Assembly: GCA_023432225.1 (NCBI GenBank)
Contig: JAEYUW010000002.1
Coordinates: forward strand, 372,001-436,000
Origin: Verrucomicrobiota bacterium
GTDB taxonomy: Bacteria; Verrucomicrobiota; Verrucomicrobiia; Opitutales; Opitutaceae
Direction: 5' to 3'
DNA: 64,000 nt
Below, piece by piece: positions 34,101 through 42,528 of the stretch. The notes under the pieces were generated by a model that was given only the letters and a program-made list of their open reading frames with translations, searched no databases and was not told the DNA's origin. How positions within the stretch are numbered: position 1 is the first letter of the stretch; the number at the start of each line of letters is the position of its first letter. Position numbers and translations under genes: made by a program.

Positions 34101-34196
34101 GGCGATCGTGCCGGTGGCGTTTTGCCCGAACGCCACGGTAGCGCACGCGAATGAAACGAGCGCAAGCAGCGCCCGGATGGGTAGGTGTAGTTTCAT
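31113..34196 (-). CDS. TonB-dependent receptor with N-terminal carboxypeptidase-regulatory-like domain
   Basis: 1027 aa. The start at 34196 gives a clean signal peptide (MKLHLPIRALLALVSFACAT, cleavage after FGQ); the longer frame runs into repeat sequence. Residues ~26-105 form a CarboxypepD_reg-like beta-sandwich (GTIAGHVYNAVTKEYTRDAT). VIQLSAFTV (119-127) is the probable TonB box. The plug holds ITEGNVGEFLKFLPGIELEY and DSISINSIESIEINRVTSAA. The large barrel ends TNWTVGIKANF with terminal Phe. It is divergent from the GH2-GH1-DUF1501-GH30 operon, so it probably takes up a gluco-oligosaccharide handled by those enzymes. Confidence 0.9.
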   Translation of the reverse strand: MKLHLPIRALLALVSFACATVAFGQNATGTIAGHVYNAVTKEYTRDATVRVEGTDISVVSETSGYFSLPRVPVGEVTVTVTYIGLPPVSQKITVIAGETVNQEIEIGKEAAAAKSGDQVIQLSAFTVTAEKDGSAKALSQQKNSMNMSRSVASDAFGNITEGNVGEFLKFLPGIELEYVEADTRGPRIGGMSSEYASVTLDGKNVASADSFGQYVGFENSASGTANRSFGFDSISINSIESIEINRVTSAAMDANAPAGNINLKTKKAFDRKGRHFGASFSTVLNSEEFTLRATPGPGDRTGRKWRPNFNAFYSDIFFNNRLGVILNVQESNLYNEQYRVDHTYNRTPTATDPRPQVLTQVLLKDGPKWTNRGSYTATFDFRATPNLSFSLNALFSRYHAQFYNRQVTMIAGGTRATVPGDGVLNYGSSPANVGSMQFGGGNGAKFTNTLTFSPSFEYRRENLRVDGSFTTSHSRNDYDNLAHKLVANTPVNNVTGIGFTATRSAADAADWKITQTGGSDWTDLALQTNPRISDDNRQNTIDIKSGDLNARYNLPFRVPTFIQVGAKRARNAQFARNSNDLDKWLYVGPGGGTTGSFANYASPFVFFQRGNQPGVVFNSIGGAGGPPFPDRDTLGELFTTHPEYFVRTLPTSATGSSTAGVSLANYEAGTYLHQPTYDVKETITAGYLMANSRLSKLVLQGGIRYELTEIDSTELNPYSNQEVAAAGYPVTATGAPNSISAIDYKYSRPRTQRHGDYADYFPSVTAKYAIRPNFLFDIGAGKSIRRPDLGKISGTRQINDDALQVNTPNPNLLPERSKKIAASLSYFFGGTGVNNMQIVASRNKVTNKTLSRTLTSEEYGNTDPTYADYEFISFSSAELPITYNSMEYSYQQYLNFLPKFMHGTSLTASYTRTYVETPPSQVILGVIPHTLKGTLGYRNTRVNFSFSTIWQDDSGPFQASNRYQKRNVKCDLSGSITLNERLQLFFSGRNIFEEPHLLMEKSAGNPDVLFRYENYGTNWTVGIKANF

Positions 34197-34309
34197 GAGG
34201 TTGCCAGGGGGAGAAAAGACCGCGGGAACAGCGGGCGCCCGGGATGGCGAGAGTTCGCCGAGGGGTTGGCCGGGAGCGGGCGCAGAATATCGCGGGTCTT
34301 CCCGAGCCG

Positions 34310-34370
34310 CATCCCTCGTTGGAGGGGTGATGGGCGTGCGGCGTAGGAGTGCCCCCTCCAAGGAGGGATG
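34310..34370. repeat. CCCTCC/GGAGGG hairpin repeat pair between TBDR and GH2
   Basis: CATCCCTCGTTGGAGGGGTG (34310-34329) and inverted GCCCCCTCCAAGGAGGGATG (34351-34370). The second copy is almost identical to a single copy at 53321-53340, also upstream of a TBDR. The ATG at 34368 lies in it. Confidence 0.75.
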
Positions 34371-34445
34371 GCGGCGTGCCGCAGGCCGGTTAAGCTGTCG
34401 GTATGCCCTCGGACGCGCGCTTCAGCGCGCCGCAGTGCGCCCGCT

Positions 34446-36545
34446 GTGCTTTCCCTTTCCCTCGTTCGATCCATCCGCTGCGCCGCCGCAGCTCTTGTCG
34501 CATTTGTCACCGCGGTTTTGGGGTGCGCGCAGTCGATTCGCCTCACGCAGGACCTCGGCAACTCGTGGCGGTTTCGCTATGGGGACCAAGCTGGGACTCC
34601 GACGCTCGCGAGTGCGGCGAGCTGGACCGAGATCAACCTGCCGCACACGTGGAATGCAGTCGACGGTGCCAATGGCGGCGGCGACTACGCGCGCGGCACC
34701 GGCTGGTATCTGCGACGCGTGACTCTGGGGCCGGAGTGGGGGGCGAAGCGCGTCTTCATCGAGTTCGACGGCGCGAGTCGCGCGGCGCGGGTTTTTCTGA
34801 ACGGCCAACTGCTCGGCGAACACGTCGGCGGCTTCGCGCGGTTCCGCTTCGATCTCACGCCGGCGCTGCGGCGCGACGCAGAGAACGTGCTCGCCGTTGC
34901 CGTGAGCAACGCGCCCGACGGCACCGCGCCGTTCAGTGCGGACTTCACGTTCTTCGGCGGCCTCTATCGCGGCGTGCGACTCGTCGGCGTCGACGACATC
35001 CACGTCGAGCTGATGGATCACGCCTCGCCGGGCGTTTATATCACGCCGCAGCGTGTCTCCGCGGAGCACGCGGACGTCGCGGTGGCGGTGCTGCTGCGCA
35101 ACGACACCGCGCAGGACGCGCCGGCAGAACTCGAGGTGACGTTGCGCGACGCCGCGGGCGTGGTCGTCGCGTCGCGGCGTCAGTCGTGTGACCTCGCGGC
35201 GGGCCTGACGACGCGCAGCAGTGTGGAATTTGCGCTCGCGAACCCGCGGCTCTGGCGCGGTCGGCGCGATCCGCATCAGTATCGCGCGAGCGTCGTCGTG
35301 CGAACGGGCGCAGAAGTGCGCGATGCGATCGAGGAGCGGTTCGGCGTGCGCTCGTTCCGGATCGACGCCGAGCGCGGCTTCATTCTCAACGGCGAGCCGC
35401 TCGACCTGCACGGCGTCAGCCGGCACCAGGATCGCGCGGGCAAGGGCTGGGCGATCAGCGCGGCGGACGAACGCGAGGACTTCGCGCTCATTCGCGAGAT
35501 GGGCTGCTCCGCGGTGCGCGTGGCGCATTACCAGCAATCGCCGCTCTGGTTCGATCTCGCGGACGAGGGCGGCTTGGTGGCGTGGGCCGAGATTCCCGTC
35601 GTCAACGAAGTGCCCGCCGGTGCGCTCTACCTCGAGAATGCACGCCAGCAGCTCCGCGAACTCATCCGGCAAAACTACAATCGCCCCGCGATCATCTGCT
35701 GGGGCGTGGGCAACGAGACGCGCGAGGACGGCGAGAAGTCCGCCGGGCCGATCCGACCGAACGGCGCGGAATCGAATCGGGTGATTGCCGCACTCGCGCA
35801 AACGGCGAAGAGCGAGGATCCGACGCGCCCCTCCGTCTACGCCTCGCATCACCAGGCCGAGGACACGCGGAATTTCCACACCGAGGTGACGGCGTTCAAT
35901 CGCTACTACGGCTGGTATCACGGGCGCAGCGAGGAGATCGGCGCGTGGCTCGACGATGTGCACCGGCGCTATCCGACCTTGCGCTTCGGCATCAGCGAAT
36001 ACGGCGCCGGCGCCAATCCGACGCAGCACGAGTTGCCCGCCCGCAAACCGCCGCACGCCGGCTCGTGGCATCCCGAGGAATACCAAAACGACTACCACGA
36101 GAAACACTGGCTCGCGCTGCAGGCGCGTCCGTTCCTGTGGTGCAAATTCATCTGGAACATGTTCGATTTCGCGGTCGATTCGCGCCACGAGGGCGGCACG
36201 CCCGGCCTGAACGACAAGGGACTGGTCTCCTATGATCGCCGCCTGAAAAAGGACGCGTTCTACTGGTATCAGGCGAACTGGAGCGACGCGCCGGTGCTTC
36301 ACCTGACGAGTCGCCGCTTCCGTGAGCGACCGGCCGGGCGCGGCGAGCTGAAAGCCTACTCGAACGCGCCGCGCGTTGAGCTGTGGCTCGACGGCAAATC
36401 GCTCGGCGTCCGCGAGAGCCGTGACCGGATTTTCCGGTGGCCAGCCGACCTGTCCGTCGGCGAACATCGCGTGGTCGTTCGCGCAGGCGAATTGACCGAC
36501 GAAATTGTTTTCACCTGCCAGACCCCGAAGGCCGCCACCCCATGA
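34446..36545 (+). CDS. Secreted GH2 family glycoside hydrolase
   Basis: About 699 aa if the GTG at 34446 is used, which puts a signal peptide at the N-terminus (VLSLSLVRSIRCAAAALVAF, cleavage near GCAQS). The ATG at 34368 adds 26 Arg-rich residues and lies in a repeat. Domains: jelly-roll binding (WTEINLPHTWNAVDG, GTGWYLRRVTL), Ig-like, TIM barrel (LHGVSRHQDRAGKGWA), and a short C-terminal Ig-like (KAYSNAPRVELWLDGKSLG). Acid/base Glu424 in WGVGNETRED and nucleophile Glu518 in GISEYGAGAN are both present. It could be a beta-galactosidase, beta-glucuronidase or beta-glucosidase-like GH2. The stop overlaps the GH1 start (ATGA). Confidence 0.82.
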   Translation: MLSLSLVRSIRCAAAALVAFVTAVLGCAQSIRLTQDLGNSWRFRYGDQAGTPTLASAASWTEINLPHTWNAVDGANGGGDYARGTGWYLRRVTLGPEWGAKRVFIEFDGASRAARVFLNGQLLGEHVGGFARFRFDLTPALRRDAENVLAVAVSNAPDGTAPFSADFTFFGGLYRGVRLVGVDDIHVELMDHASPGVYITPQRVSAEHADVAVAVLLRNDTAQDAPAELEVTLRDAAGVVVASRRQSCDLAAGLTTRSSVEFALANPRLWRGRRDPHQYRASVVVRTGAEVRDAIEERFGVRSFRIDAERGFILNGEPLDLHGVSRHQDRAGKGWAISAADEREDFALIREMGCSAVRVAHYQQSPLWFDLADEGGLVAWAEIPVVNEVPAGALYLENARQQLRELIRQNYNRPAIICWGVGNETREDGEKSAGPIRPNGAESNRVIAALAQTAKSEDPTRPSVYASHHQAEDTRNFHTEVTAFNRYYGWYHGRSEEIGAWLDDVHRRYPTLRFGISEYGAGANPTQHELPARKPPHAGSWHPEEYQNDYHEKHWLALQARPFLWCKFIWNMFDFAVDSRHEGGTPGLNDKGLVSYDRRLKKDAFYWYQANWSDAPVLHLTSRRFRERPAGRGELKAYSNAPRVELWLDGKSLGVRESRDRIFRWPADLSVGEHRVVVRAGELTDEIVFTCQTPKAATP

Positions 36546-37912
36546 CCAAACTTACCCTCGGCGCTCCGTCCGCCGCTCGCTCGTTTCCGAAAAATTTCTG
36601 CTGGGGCGCCGCCTCGGCCTCCGCGCAGGTGGAGGGCGCCGCCGAAGAGGACGGCAAGGGCCTCTCGATTTGGGACGTCTTTGCGCGCCGACCCGGCGCG
36701 ATCAAAAACGGCGACACGCCCGCCGTCGCATGCGACCACTATCACCGCTGGCGCGAGGACATCGAATTGATGGCGCAGCTCGGCGTGAAGCACTACCGGC
36801 TTTCGCTCGCGTGGCCGCGCATCATGCCCGACGGCGTGGGCACGCTGAATCGGCGTGGTCTCGATTTTTATTCGCGGTTCTTCGATGCACTCCTCGCGAA
36901 GGGTATCACGCCATGGGTGACGATGTTTCACTGGGACCTGCCGCAAGCGCTCGAGGATAAGGGCGGCTGGCCTACACGGCAGGTGGTCGATGCGTTCGCC
37001 GATTACGCTGACACGGTCGTGAAGGCTTACGGCGATCGGGTGAAAAATTGGATCACGCTGAACGAAATCGCCGTGTTCCTCGACAGCGGCTATTCGCTCG
37101 GGCGCCACGCGCCAGGGCGGAAGGAGGATTTCGCGACAGTGCACCAGGCGTTTCATCACGCCGTGCTTTGCCACGGACACGGTGTCCGCGCGGTTCGCCA
37201 ATACGGCGGTGCCGGCGCGCGCGTCGGCCTCACCGACAACTCGCGTGCAGTCACACCGATCACCGAAACGCCCGCTGACATCGCCGCGGCGCGCGAGGTG
37301 TTCTTGCGGCAGAATTGCCGCATCCTCGAGCCGGTCTTCACCGGCGCCTACGGCTCGGTTTACCAGCAACAGATGAAAGGCTGGCTGCCGAAGATCGCGC
37401 CGGGTGACATGGAGCTGATCTCCGCGCCGACGGATTTTCTCGGCATGAACATCTACACGGGCGAATTCGCTCGCGCCGGGGCCGATGGCAAACCCGAGAG
37501 CGTGCCGGTGCCGCCGCACTATCCGGTGGCGGACAGCCCGTGGCTGCGCTGGAACGCCCGCGCGCTCTACTGGGGCCCGCGCCACGCCGTGGAACAGTTC
37601 GGCGCGAAGGACATCGTCATCACCGAAAACGGCGCGGGCTACGACGAAGCTCCACCGGTCGACGGGCGGGTGAACGATCTCCACCGCCTCGAATACATCC
37701 GGGCGTGCCTCAGCGAATTGGCGCGCAGCATTCGCGATGGCGTGCCGGTGAGCGGTTACTTCGCGTGGTCGCTCATGGATAACTTCGAGTGGGCGGAGGG
37801 CTACGAGCGCCGATTCGGTCTCGTCTACAACGATTTCAAAACGCAGCAGCGCACGTCGAAGGCGAGCGCGCTCTGGTATCGCGAGGTGATGAATGCCAAT
37901 GCACTCGTCTGA
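36542..37912 (+). CDS. GH1 family beta-glucosidase
   Basis: 456 aa, cytoplasmic (no signal peptide). The N-terminal signature is FPKNFCWGAASASAQVEGAA. Acid/base Glu175 is in ITLNEIAV (the usual Pro after NE is Ile here). Nucleophile Glu362 is in VITENGAGYD. The aglycone/glycone motifs FHWDLPQALEDKGGW and YFAWSLMDNFEWAEGYERRF are complete. Length is normal. It hydrolyses beta-glucosides such as cellobiose, laminaribiose or gentiobiose after uptake. The ATGA overlap with the upstream GH2 shows coupled translation. Confidence 0.95.
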   Translation: MTKLTLGAPSAARSFPKNFCWGAASASAQVEGAAEEDGKGLSIWDVFARRPGAIKNGDTPAVACDHYHRWREDIELMAQLGVKHYRLSLAWPRIMPDGVGTLNRRGLDFYSRFFDALLAKGITPWVTMFHWDLPQALEDKGGWPTRQVVDAFADYADTVVKAYGDRVKNWITLNEIAVFLDSGYSLGRHAPGRKEDFATVHQAFHHAVLCHGHGVRAVRQYGGAGARVGLTDNSRAVTPITETPADIAAAREVFLRQNCRILEPVFTGAYGSVYQQQMKGWLPKIAPGDMELISAPTDFLGMNIYTGEFARAGADGKPESVPVPPHYPVADSPWLRWNARALYWGPRHAVEQFGAKDIVITENGAGYDEAPPVDGRVNDLHRLEYIRACLSELARSIRDGVPVSGYFAWSLMDNFEWAEGYERRFGLVYNDFKTQQRTSKASALWYREVMNANALV

Positions 37913-38810
37913 CTCCGCCACCTCGTTTTCGCGTCGTGCGTTCGTGCGCACACTGGGCGTCGCGGGTGCCGCGTTCGCGGCTTCGCCGCTGCTGCGGGCA
38001 AAGCTCGGGCGTGAGCCGCACGAGGAGCGTTCGCTCGTCGTCATCCACCTTGCGGGCGGACACGATGGGTTGAGCACCTTCGTGCCGTGCGACGACGAGG
38101 ATTACTATCGCGCGCGGCCGACGCTGGCGCTGCGAGGCAACGAGGTGCTGCGTCTCGGCGAGTCGGTCTGGTTGAATCGTGCCGCGGCCGACCTGGCGCC
38201 GCTGTGGGAAGACGGCGAACTCGCCGTGCTGCCACGCGTGGGCTTCGCCCCGGCGAGCCTGAGCCACTACCGCGCGACGCGAGTGTGGCTGAGCGGCAGC
38301 GCACCGGAGGAAGTGCTGAACACGCGCTGGACCGAACGCTGTGGACGACCGGTGTCCGACATCACCGGCGATTTCGAGAGCGCGCTGATGCGAATCGCCG
38401 AGCGCGTCGCCGACAGTGAGACGGGCGAAATCTACCACGTGCGGCTCGACGGCTTTGATACGCACTTCGAGCAACGCGCCGCGCACGACGCCGCGGTTGC
38501 GACGTTCGCTCGCGGGGTGGCGCAGTTTCAACGTCGCCTCGCTCGGCGCGGAGCGGCGCATCGCGTGCTCACGCTGGCGTTTTCGGAATTCGGCCGGGCG
38601 CGGGAAGAAAACGAGTTCGGTGGCACCCACCATGCCGAGACCGGGCAATGCTATTTCATCGGCGCCGGTGTGCGCGGCGCTGACCGCCTCGACGCTTCCC
38701 CGATGATCGATCATCGCCGCGTGATCGCCACTGCCGTCGAAAGCTGGCTCGGAGTGTCGGCACCACTCGTGTTGGGTGCGGACGTTTCTTCGCTGCCGGT
38801 CCTGATGTAA
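37893..38810 (+). CDS. DUF1501 family protein with Tat signal, shortened
   Basis: 305 aa. The N-terminus SFSRRAFVRTLGVAGAAFAA is a twin-arginine signal. The DUF1501 core follows: VVIHLAGGHDGLSTFVPCDD, then ARPTLAL and APLWEDGELAVLPRVGFAPA. Later landmarks are GFDTHFEQ, LAFSEFGRAREENEFGGTHH and the final WLGVSAPLVLGADVSSLPVL. The GTDHG-type metal-site motif appears as GGTHH. Typical members are over 400 aa, so the middle is shortened. DUF1501 proteins belong to the alkaline-phosphatase/sulfatase-like fold group and usually pair with DUF1800; here it stands alone inside a glycosidase operon and overlaps the GH1 3' end by 20 bp. Function unknown. Confidence 0.8.
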   Translation: MPMHSSDSATSFSRRAFVRTLGVAGAAFAASPLLRAKLGREPHEERSLVVIHLAGGHDGLSTFVPCDDEDYYRARPTLALRGNEVLRLGESVWLNRAAADLAPLWEDGELAVLPRVGFAPASLSHYRATRVWLSGSAPEEVLNTRWTERCGRPVSDITGDFESALMRIAERVADSETGEIYHVRLDGFDTHFEQRAAHDAAVATFARGVAQFQRRLARRGAAHRVLTLAFSEFGRAREENEFGGTHHAETGQCYFIGAGVRGADRLDASPMIDHRRVIATAVESWLGVSAPLVLGADVSSLPVLM

Positions 38811-38818
38811 TTTTCTCT

Positions 38819-40243
38819 ATGCGTTCCTCATCCAGTGTCATGGCGCTTGCAGCGCTCTCGTTGTGTCACGCGTCGGCCGTCGCGGCCACCGACGTCGAAG
38901 TCTATCTCACGGCGCAGGAAGGCGGGGCGCGCCTCGCTCGCCAGCCGGTGGTTGCCCTGCGGCCGGCCGGACAATTCACGGAGAAGTCGGCCTATGTCTT
39001 CGTGGACCGCGCGAAGAGCTTTCAGACTCTGCTCGGCATCGGCGGCGCGCTGACGGATGCGTCGGCCGAGACCTACGCGAAGTTGCCTGAAGCGAAGCGG
39101 CGCGAGTTGCTGCGCGCGTATTTCGACCCGCGCGATGGCATCGGCTACACGCTCGCGCGGACGAACATTCACTCCTGCGACTTCTCGAGTGGCAGCTACA
39201 CCTATGTGGCTGACGGCGATCGTGAGCTGAAGACGTTTTCCGTGGCGCACGACGAGCGCTACCGCATCCCGTTCATCAAGGATGCCATCGCGGCGGCGGG
39301 CGGGAAGCTGACTCTCTACGCGAGTCCGTGGAGCCCGCCGGGCTGGATGAAGAGCAACGGCGACATGCTGCACGGCGGCACGCTCAAGCCGGAGTTCGCG
39401 GCGACGTGGGCCGAGTATATGGCGAAATTCGTGCACGCCTACGAGGCGGCGGGTATTCCTGTGTGGGGCCTCACGGTGCAGAACGAGCCGATGGCGGTGC
39501 AGCGTTGGGAATCGTGCATCTTCAGCGCCGAGGCCGAGCGGGATTTCGTGCGCGATCACCTCGGGCCGACGCTCCAGCGGCGCGGGCTGGGTGATCGCAA
39601 GCTCATCGTGTGGGATCACAATCGCACGCTGATGTATGACCGCGCGCGCGTGATGCTCGAAGATCCGGCCGCCGCGAAGTTCGTCTGGGGTGTCGGCTTT
39701 CATTGGTATGTCAATGATTCCTACGAAAACGTGAAGCGTGTGCAGGAAGCGTTTCCGAATGTGAACCTGCTGCTGACGGAAGCCTGCCTTTATCCGTGGG
39801 ACCGCGCGAAGATGACGGAGTGGCATTGGGGCGAGCGCTACGGCACGTCGATCCTGCGCGACTTGAACAACGGCGCGGTGGGCTGGACGGACTGGAACAT
39901 CCTGCTCGACGAGACCGGCGGACCGAACCACGTGCAGAATTTCTGCTACGCGCCGGTGCATGCCGACACCCAAACCGGCGAACTGCTCTGGATGAACTCG
40001 TTCTACTACATCGGCCATTTCTCGAAGTTCATCCGGCCCGGTGCGCGGCGCGTGATCGCGTCGGCAACGACGGACGAACTCGAGACGACCGCGTTCGTGA
40101 ACACCGACGGCAGCACCGCCGTGGTCGTGCTCAACACCAGCGACAAACCGCACGCGTTTGCGCTGAGCCTCAGCGCCGACGGTGTCGCGCCGCTGACGAG
40201 TCCGGCGCATTCGATCATGACGCTGGTCGTGCCTGCGAAGTAA
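38819..40243 (+). CDS. Secreted GH30 family glucanase/glucosylceramidase-like enzyme
   Basis: 474 aa, signal peptide 1-22 (cleavage near AVAATD). GH30 landmarks: QTLLGIGGALTDASAETYAK, RTNIHSCDFSSGSYTYV, ASPWSPPGWMKSNGDM, then acid/base Glu223 in TVQNEPMAVQRWESC and nucleophile Glu321 in LLLTEACLYPW. The C-terminal beta-domain ends with SFYYIGHFSKFIRPGARRV and FVNTDGSTAVVVLNTSD. Subfamilies 1 and 3 act on glucosylceramide, beta-1,6-glucan or beta-xylosides; beta-1,6-glucan fits the GH1/GH2 partners, but this is inference. It is the last gene of the operon. Confidence 0.9.
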   Translation: MRSSSSVMALAALSLCHASAVAATDVEVYLTAQEGGARLARQPVVALRPAGQFTEKSAYVFVDRAKSFQTLLGIGGALTDASAETYAKLPEAKRRELLRAYFDPRDGIGYTLARTNIHSCDFSSGSYTYVADGDRELKTFSVAHDERYRIPFIKDAIAAAGGKLTLYASPWSPPGWMKSNGDMLHGGTLKPEFAATWAEYMAKFVHAYEAAGIPVWGLTVQNEPMAVQRWESCIFSAEAERDFVRDHLGPTLQRRGLGDRKLIVWDHNRTLMYDRARVMLEDPAAAKFVWGVGFHWYVNDSYENVKRVQEAFPNVNLLLTEACLYPWDRAKMTEWHWGERYGTSILRDLNNGAVGWTDWNILLDETGGPNHVQNFCYAPVHADTQTGELLWMNSFYYIGHFSKFIRPGARRVIASATTDELETTAFVNTDGSTAVVVLNTSDKPHAFALSLSADGVAPLTSPAHSIMTLVVPAK

Positions 40244-40246
40244 GGG

Positions 40247-40300
40247 GCGCGCGTTGACCGCAACGCGTTCGGAGCGGATTGAGGTCAATCCGCTTCACCT
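40247..40300. repeat. GTTGACCTCAACGCG paired repeat, copy 5
   Basis: GCGCGCGTTGACCGCAACGC and GCGGATTGAGGTCAATCCGC then TTCACC, starting 4 bp after the GH30 stop. The second arm equals that of copy 3. It is followed by a GTAGGGCGAGTCGTCCCGAC hairpin at about 40305-40331. Confidence 0.8.
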
Positions 40301-40381
40301 CCGAGGTAGGGCGAGTCGTCCCGACGAGTCGCTGCTCACCGAGGACGGTTCGCGTTACCACTGACGGCAACCCGGCTCCGT

Positions 40382-40843
40382 TCACACCAATTCCGGCGAT
40401 ATCTGCCAGCGGACCGACCACCCGCCGCTGGATCGATCGAGGCGGAGCACCGCGCATTTTTTCAATCGGAAGCGCGCCGGCTCCGCTTGCCCGACGACCA
40501 TCAGCGACGCCAAGGCGCTCAGGTGCGGCTCGTGGCCCACGACAGCAATCGGATGACGCGCGTCGCCGAGCTTGCACGCCATGATGGACGGATCGTCCTC
40601 GTGTTTCAGCCCGCTGACCTCGGCGAGGCGAATTTCCTTTTTCAACGTTCGCGCGAGTAATTCGGCGGTTTCGCGCGAGCGGATCAGCGGGCTGTGCCAA
40701 AACTCCGCGGCCTCGATTGCCTTGGCTTCGCGCAGGAGACGGCCGATCCGGCGGATTTGCGCACGACCTTTCGTGCTCAGCGGTCGGGCCGCGTCGTTCT
40801 TGCCGTCGTCGGCGTGGGCGTGGCGGATCAGGTAGACGTGCAC
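40382..40843 (-). CDS. SixA-type phosphohistidine phosphatase
   Basis: 153 aa from a GTG start at 40843 (VHVYLIRHAHADDGKNDAAR). The catalytic RHA motif has His8 and the second catalytic His is in VVGHEPHLSALASL. The conserved PLSTKGRAQIRRIG and SPLIRSRETAELLA motifs define the SixA branch of the histidine phosphatase superfamily. Upstream in-frame residues are Ser/Pro-rich read-through of the neighbouring gene, so the GTG start is preferred. SixA removes phosphate from His of phosphotransfer proteins. It lies 82 bp after the GH3 gene on the same strand and may be the end of that operon. Confidence 0.88.
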   Translation of the reverse strand: MHVYLIRHAHADDGKNDAARPLSTKGRAQIRRIGRLLREAKAIEAAEFWHSPLIRSRETAELLARTLKKEIRLAEVSGLKHEDDPSIMACKLGDARHPIAVVGHEPHLSALASLMVVGQAEPARFRLKKCAVLRLDRSSGGWSVRWQISPELV

Positions 40844-40925
40844 GCTGCTCACGTTGCGCGGCGGCGACGGCGTCGCAAGTGCCGCGCGTGGCTGAAGGTG
40901 ACGAACTGGTGACGATTGCGAACCG

Positions 40926-42527
40926 TCACGCGCAACGCAGGAGTTCCGCGAGCGCATCGGCGATCTGCCGATCGGAACGGCAGCGAGGAGTCTTGTGCTG
41001 GCCGCCCCACTTGCCGGCGTGTTTGAGCCAGCGCTCGAAGCCGCCAGTTGGCACGACCCGCACGAGCGGTTGCTCAAGACCGCGGCCGGCGCGCTTGGCG
41101 GCGTAGTCGTCGTTGAGTGCGGCGAGTTCACGGTCCAGCGCGGCGCTGAAGCGCTCCAGGTCGGCGGACGGCGGAGGCGTGCCGCGAAATTCGATCCACC
41201 ATTCGTGTCGGCCGACGGCGCGCGTGCCTGCTTGGGGAAAGAGCGGCGCCACGTGGAAATTCTCCAGCTGCACGCCGTGCGCGCGGCACACCGTCGTGAG
41301 CGCGTCGGTGATTTCCCTTTCGATCACGTGTTCGCCAAACGCGCTGAGCTGCAGCTTCGTCCGTCCCACGTAAACGAGGCGCGGCGGTTCCGTGCTCACG
41401 AAACGCACGAGATCGCCGATGACGTAGCGGACGAGCCCGGCCGGCGTGGTCATCAGCAGCACGTAGTCCACGCCGGTGCGCACACCGGCCAGGGGAACGG
41501 CCCGCGCGGCGGTGCGCACCGGATCGCTCTCGTCGTAGTCGGCGAACGGCACGAACTCGTAGAAGATTCCGTGATCGGCGAGCAGGCGAAGGCTGCCGCT
41601 CTCGTTGTCCTGCGCGGCGATGAAGCCTTCGGACGCGGGGTAAACCTCGTGGCCGCGCGCGGTGGGACCGTAGGCGCGCCGCAGTTCCTCCGCGAACGGT
41701 GCCACCGGCACTCCACCATGGAGAAGACATTCGAGGTTGGGCCAAATTTCGGTCAACGACTCCGGACGCCGGCCGGTGTGACGTTGGACGGTATCGCGCA
41801 CGGCGTCGGCCAGCACGAGCAGCCAGCTGGGGATGCCGGCGACGAGGGTGATATCGCGGTTCCACGTGCGCTCGGCGATGGCGCAGACCTTGGCGGGCCA
41901 GTCCTCGAGGCGTGCGATGGCGCGGCCGGGTTCGTAGAGCTGGTGCTCCGCCCACCACGGCAAATTCAGCGCCGTGATGCCGCTGAGGTCGCCGGAATAA
42001 ACCGGCGGCGTCACGCCCGGCGCTGGCACGAGTCCGGTGCTGCCGCCGAGGAAGAGGTGACGACCGGCGAACACGGAGCCGCGGCCGGCGCGCAACGCGT
42101 GAAAGAACAGCGCGTCGAGCCCGGCGGTGCGGAAGTGCGCGAGCATCGCGGCGTTCACCGGGAGCCATTTCGATGGGCCGGCCGTGGTGCCCGACGACAC
42201 GGCGAAATGCCGGCAACGCCCGGGGTGCAACACGTCCGGCGTGCCCTGCTTCATCTTCTCGATGTAGGAGGCGAAGCCCTCGTAGTTGCGCGGTTCGACG
42301 CGGGCGCGGAATGACTCGTAGCGCAGGCCCGCTTCGAGGCCGTGGTCGCGGCCGAACTCGGTCGGGGCGAGCGTGCGCAGCAGGTGCGCGAGGATGGCTT
42401 CCTGTGCAGCGGTGCCGTCGCCTTGCCGGACGAGACGGTGGGCGGTGCGCGCGGCGAGGCGGCGACCGATGACGCCGGCCAGTTTGCCGGAGAGCGAAGC
42501 GGGCGGAGGAGGGAAGGCGGCGGGCAT
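40926..42527 (-). CDS. GH3-family (auxin-responsive) acyl-acid-amido synthetase
   Basis: 533 aa, adenylate-forming superfamily. The P-loop-like motif is HFAVSSGTTAGPSKWLPV. VYPASEGFIAAQDN and YVLLMTTPAGLVRYVIGDLV then RFVS match the conserved blocks of plant GH3 proteins. The C-terminal lid contains LSAFGEHVIEREITDAL. Plant members join amino acids to hormone carboxylates (IAA, jasmonate) with ATP. Bacterial members are less studied and their substrates are unknown. It starts one base after the stop of the upstream alpha/beta hydrolase gene, so the two are coupled. Confidence 0.85.
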   Translation of the reverse strand: MPAAFPPPPASLSGKLAGVIGRRLAARTAHRLVRQGDGTAAQEAILAHLLRTLAPTEFGRDHGLEAGLRYESFRARVEPRNYEGFASYIEKMKQGTPDVLHPGRCRHFAVSSGTTAGPSKWLPVNAAMLAHFRTAGLDALFFHALRAGRGSVFAGRHLFLGGSTGLVPAPGVTPPVYSGDLSGITALNLPWWAEHQLYEPGRAIARLEDWPAKVCAIAERTWNRDITLVAGIPSWLLVLADAVRDTVQRHTGRRPESLTEIWPNLECLLHGGVPVAPFAEELRRAYGPTARGHEVYPASEGFIAAQDNESGSLRLLADHGIFYEFVPFADYDESDPVRTAARAVPLAGVRTGVDYVLLMTTPAGLVRYVIGDLVRFVSTEPPRLVYVGRTKLQLSAFGEHVIEREITDALTTVCRAHGVQLENFHVAPLFPQAGTRAVGRHEWWIEFRGTPPPSADLERFSAALDRELAALNDDYAAKRAGRGLEQPLVRVVPTGGFERWLKHAGKWGGQHKTPRCRSDRQIADALAELLRCA

Positions 42528-42528
42528 T

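Noticed and set aside
31209..34154. 981-codon plus-strand ORF opposite the TBDR
   Set aside because: Arg/Val/Glu-rich shadow without start signal or domain.
34368..34445. ATG at 34368 as the GH2 start
   Set aside because: It lies inside a hairpin repeat and adds an Arg-rich stretch before the signal peptide; the GTG at 34446 fits better, though this is not certain.
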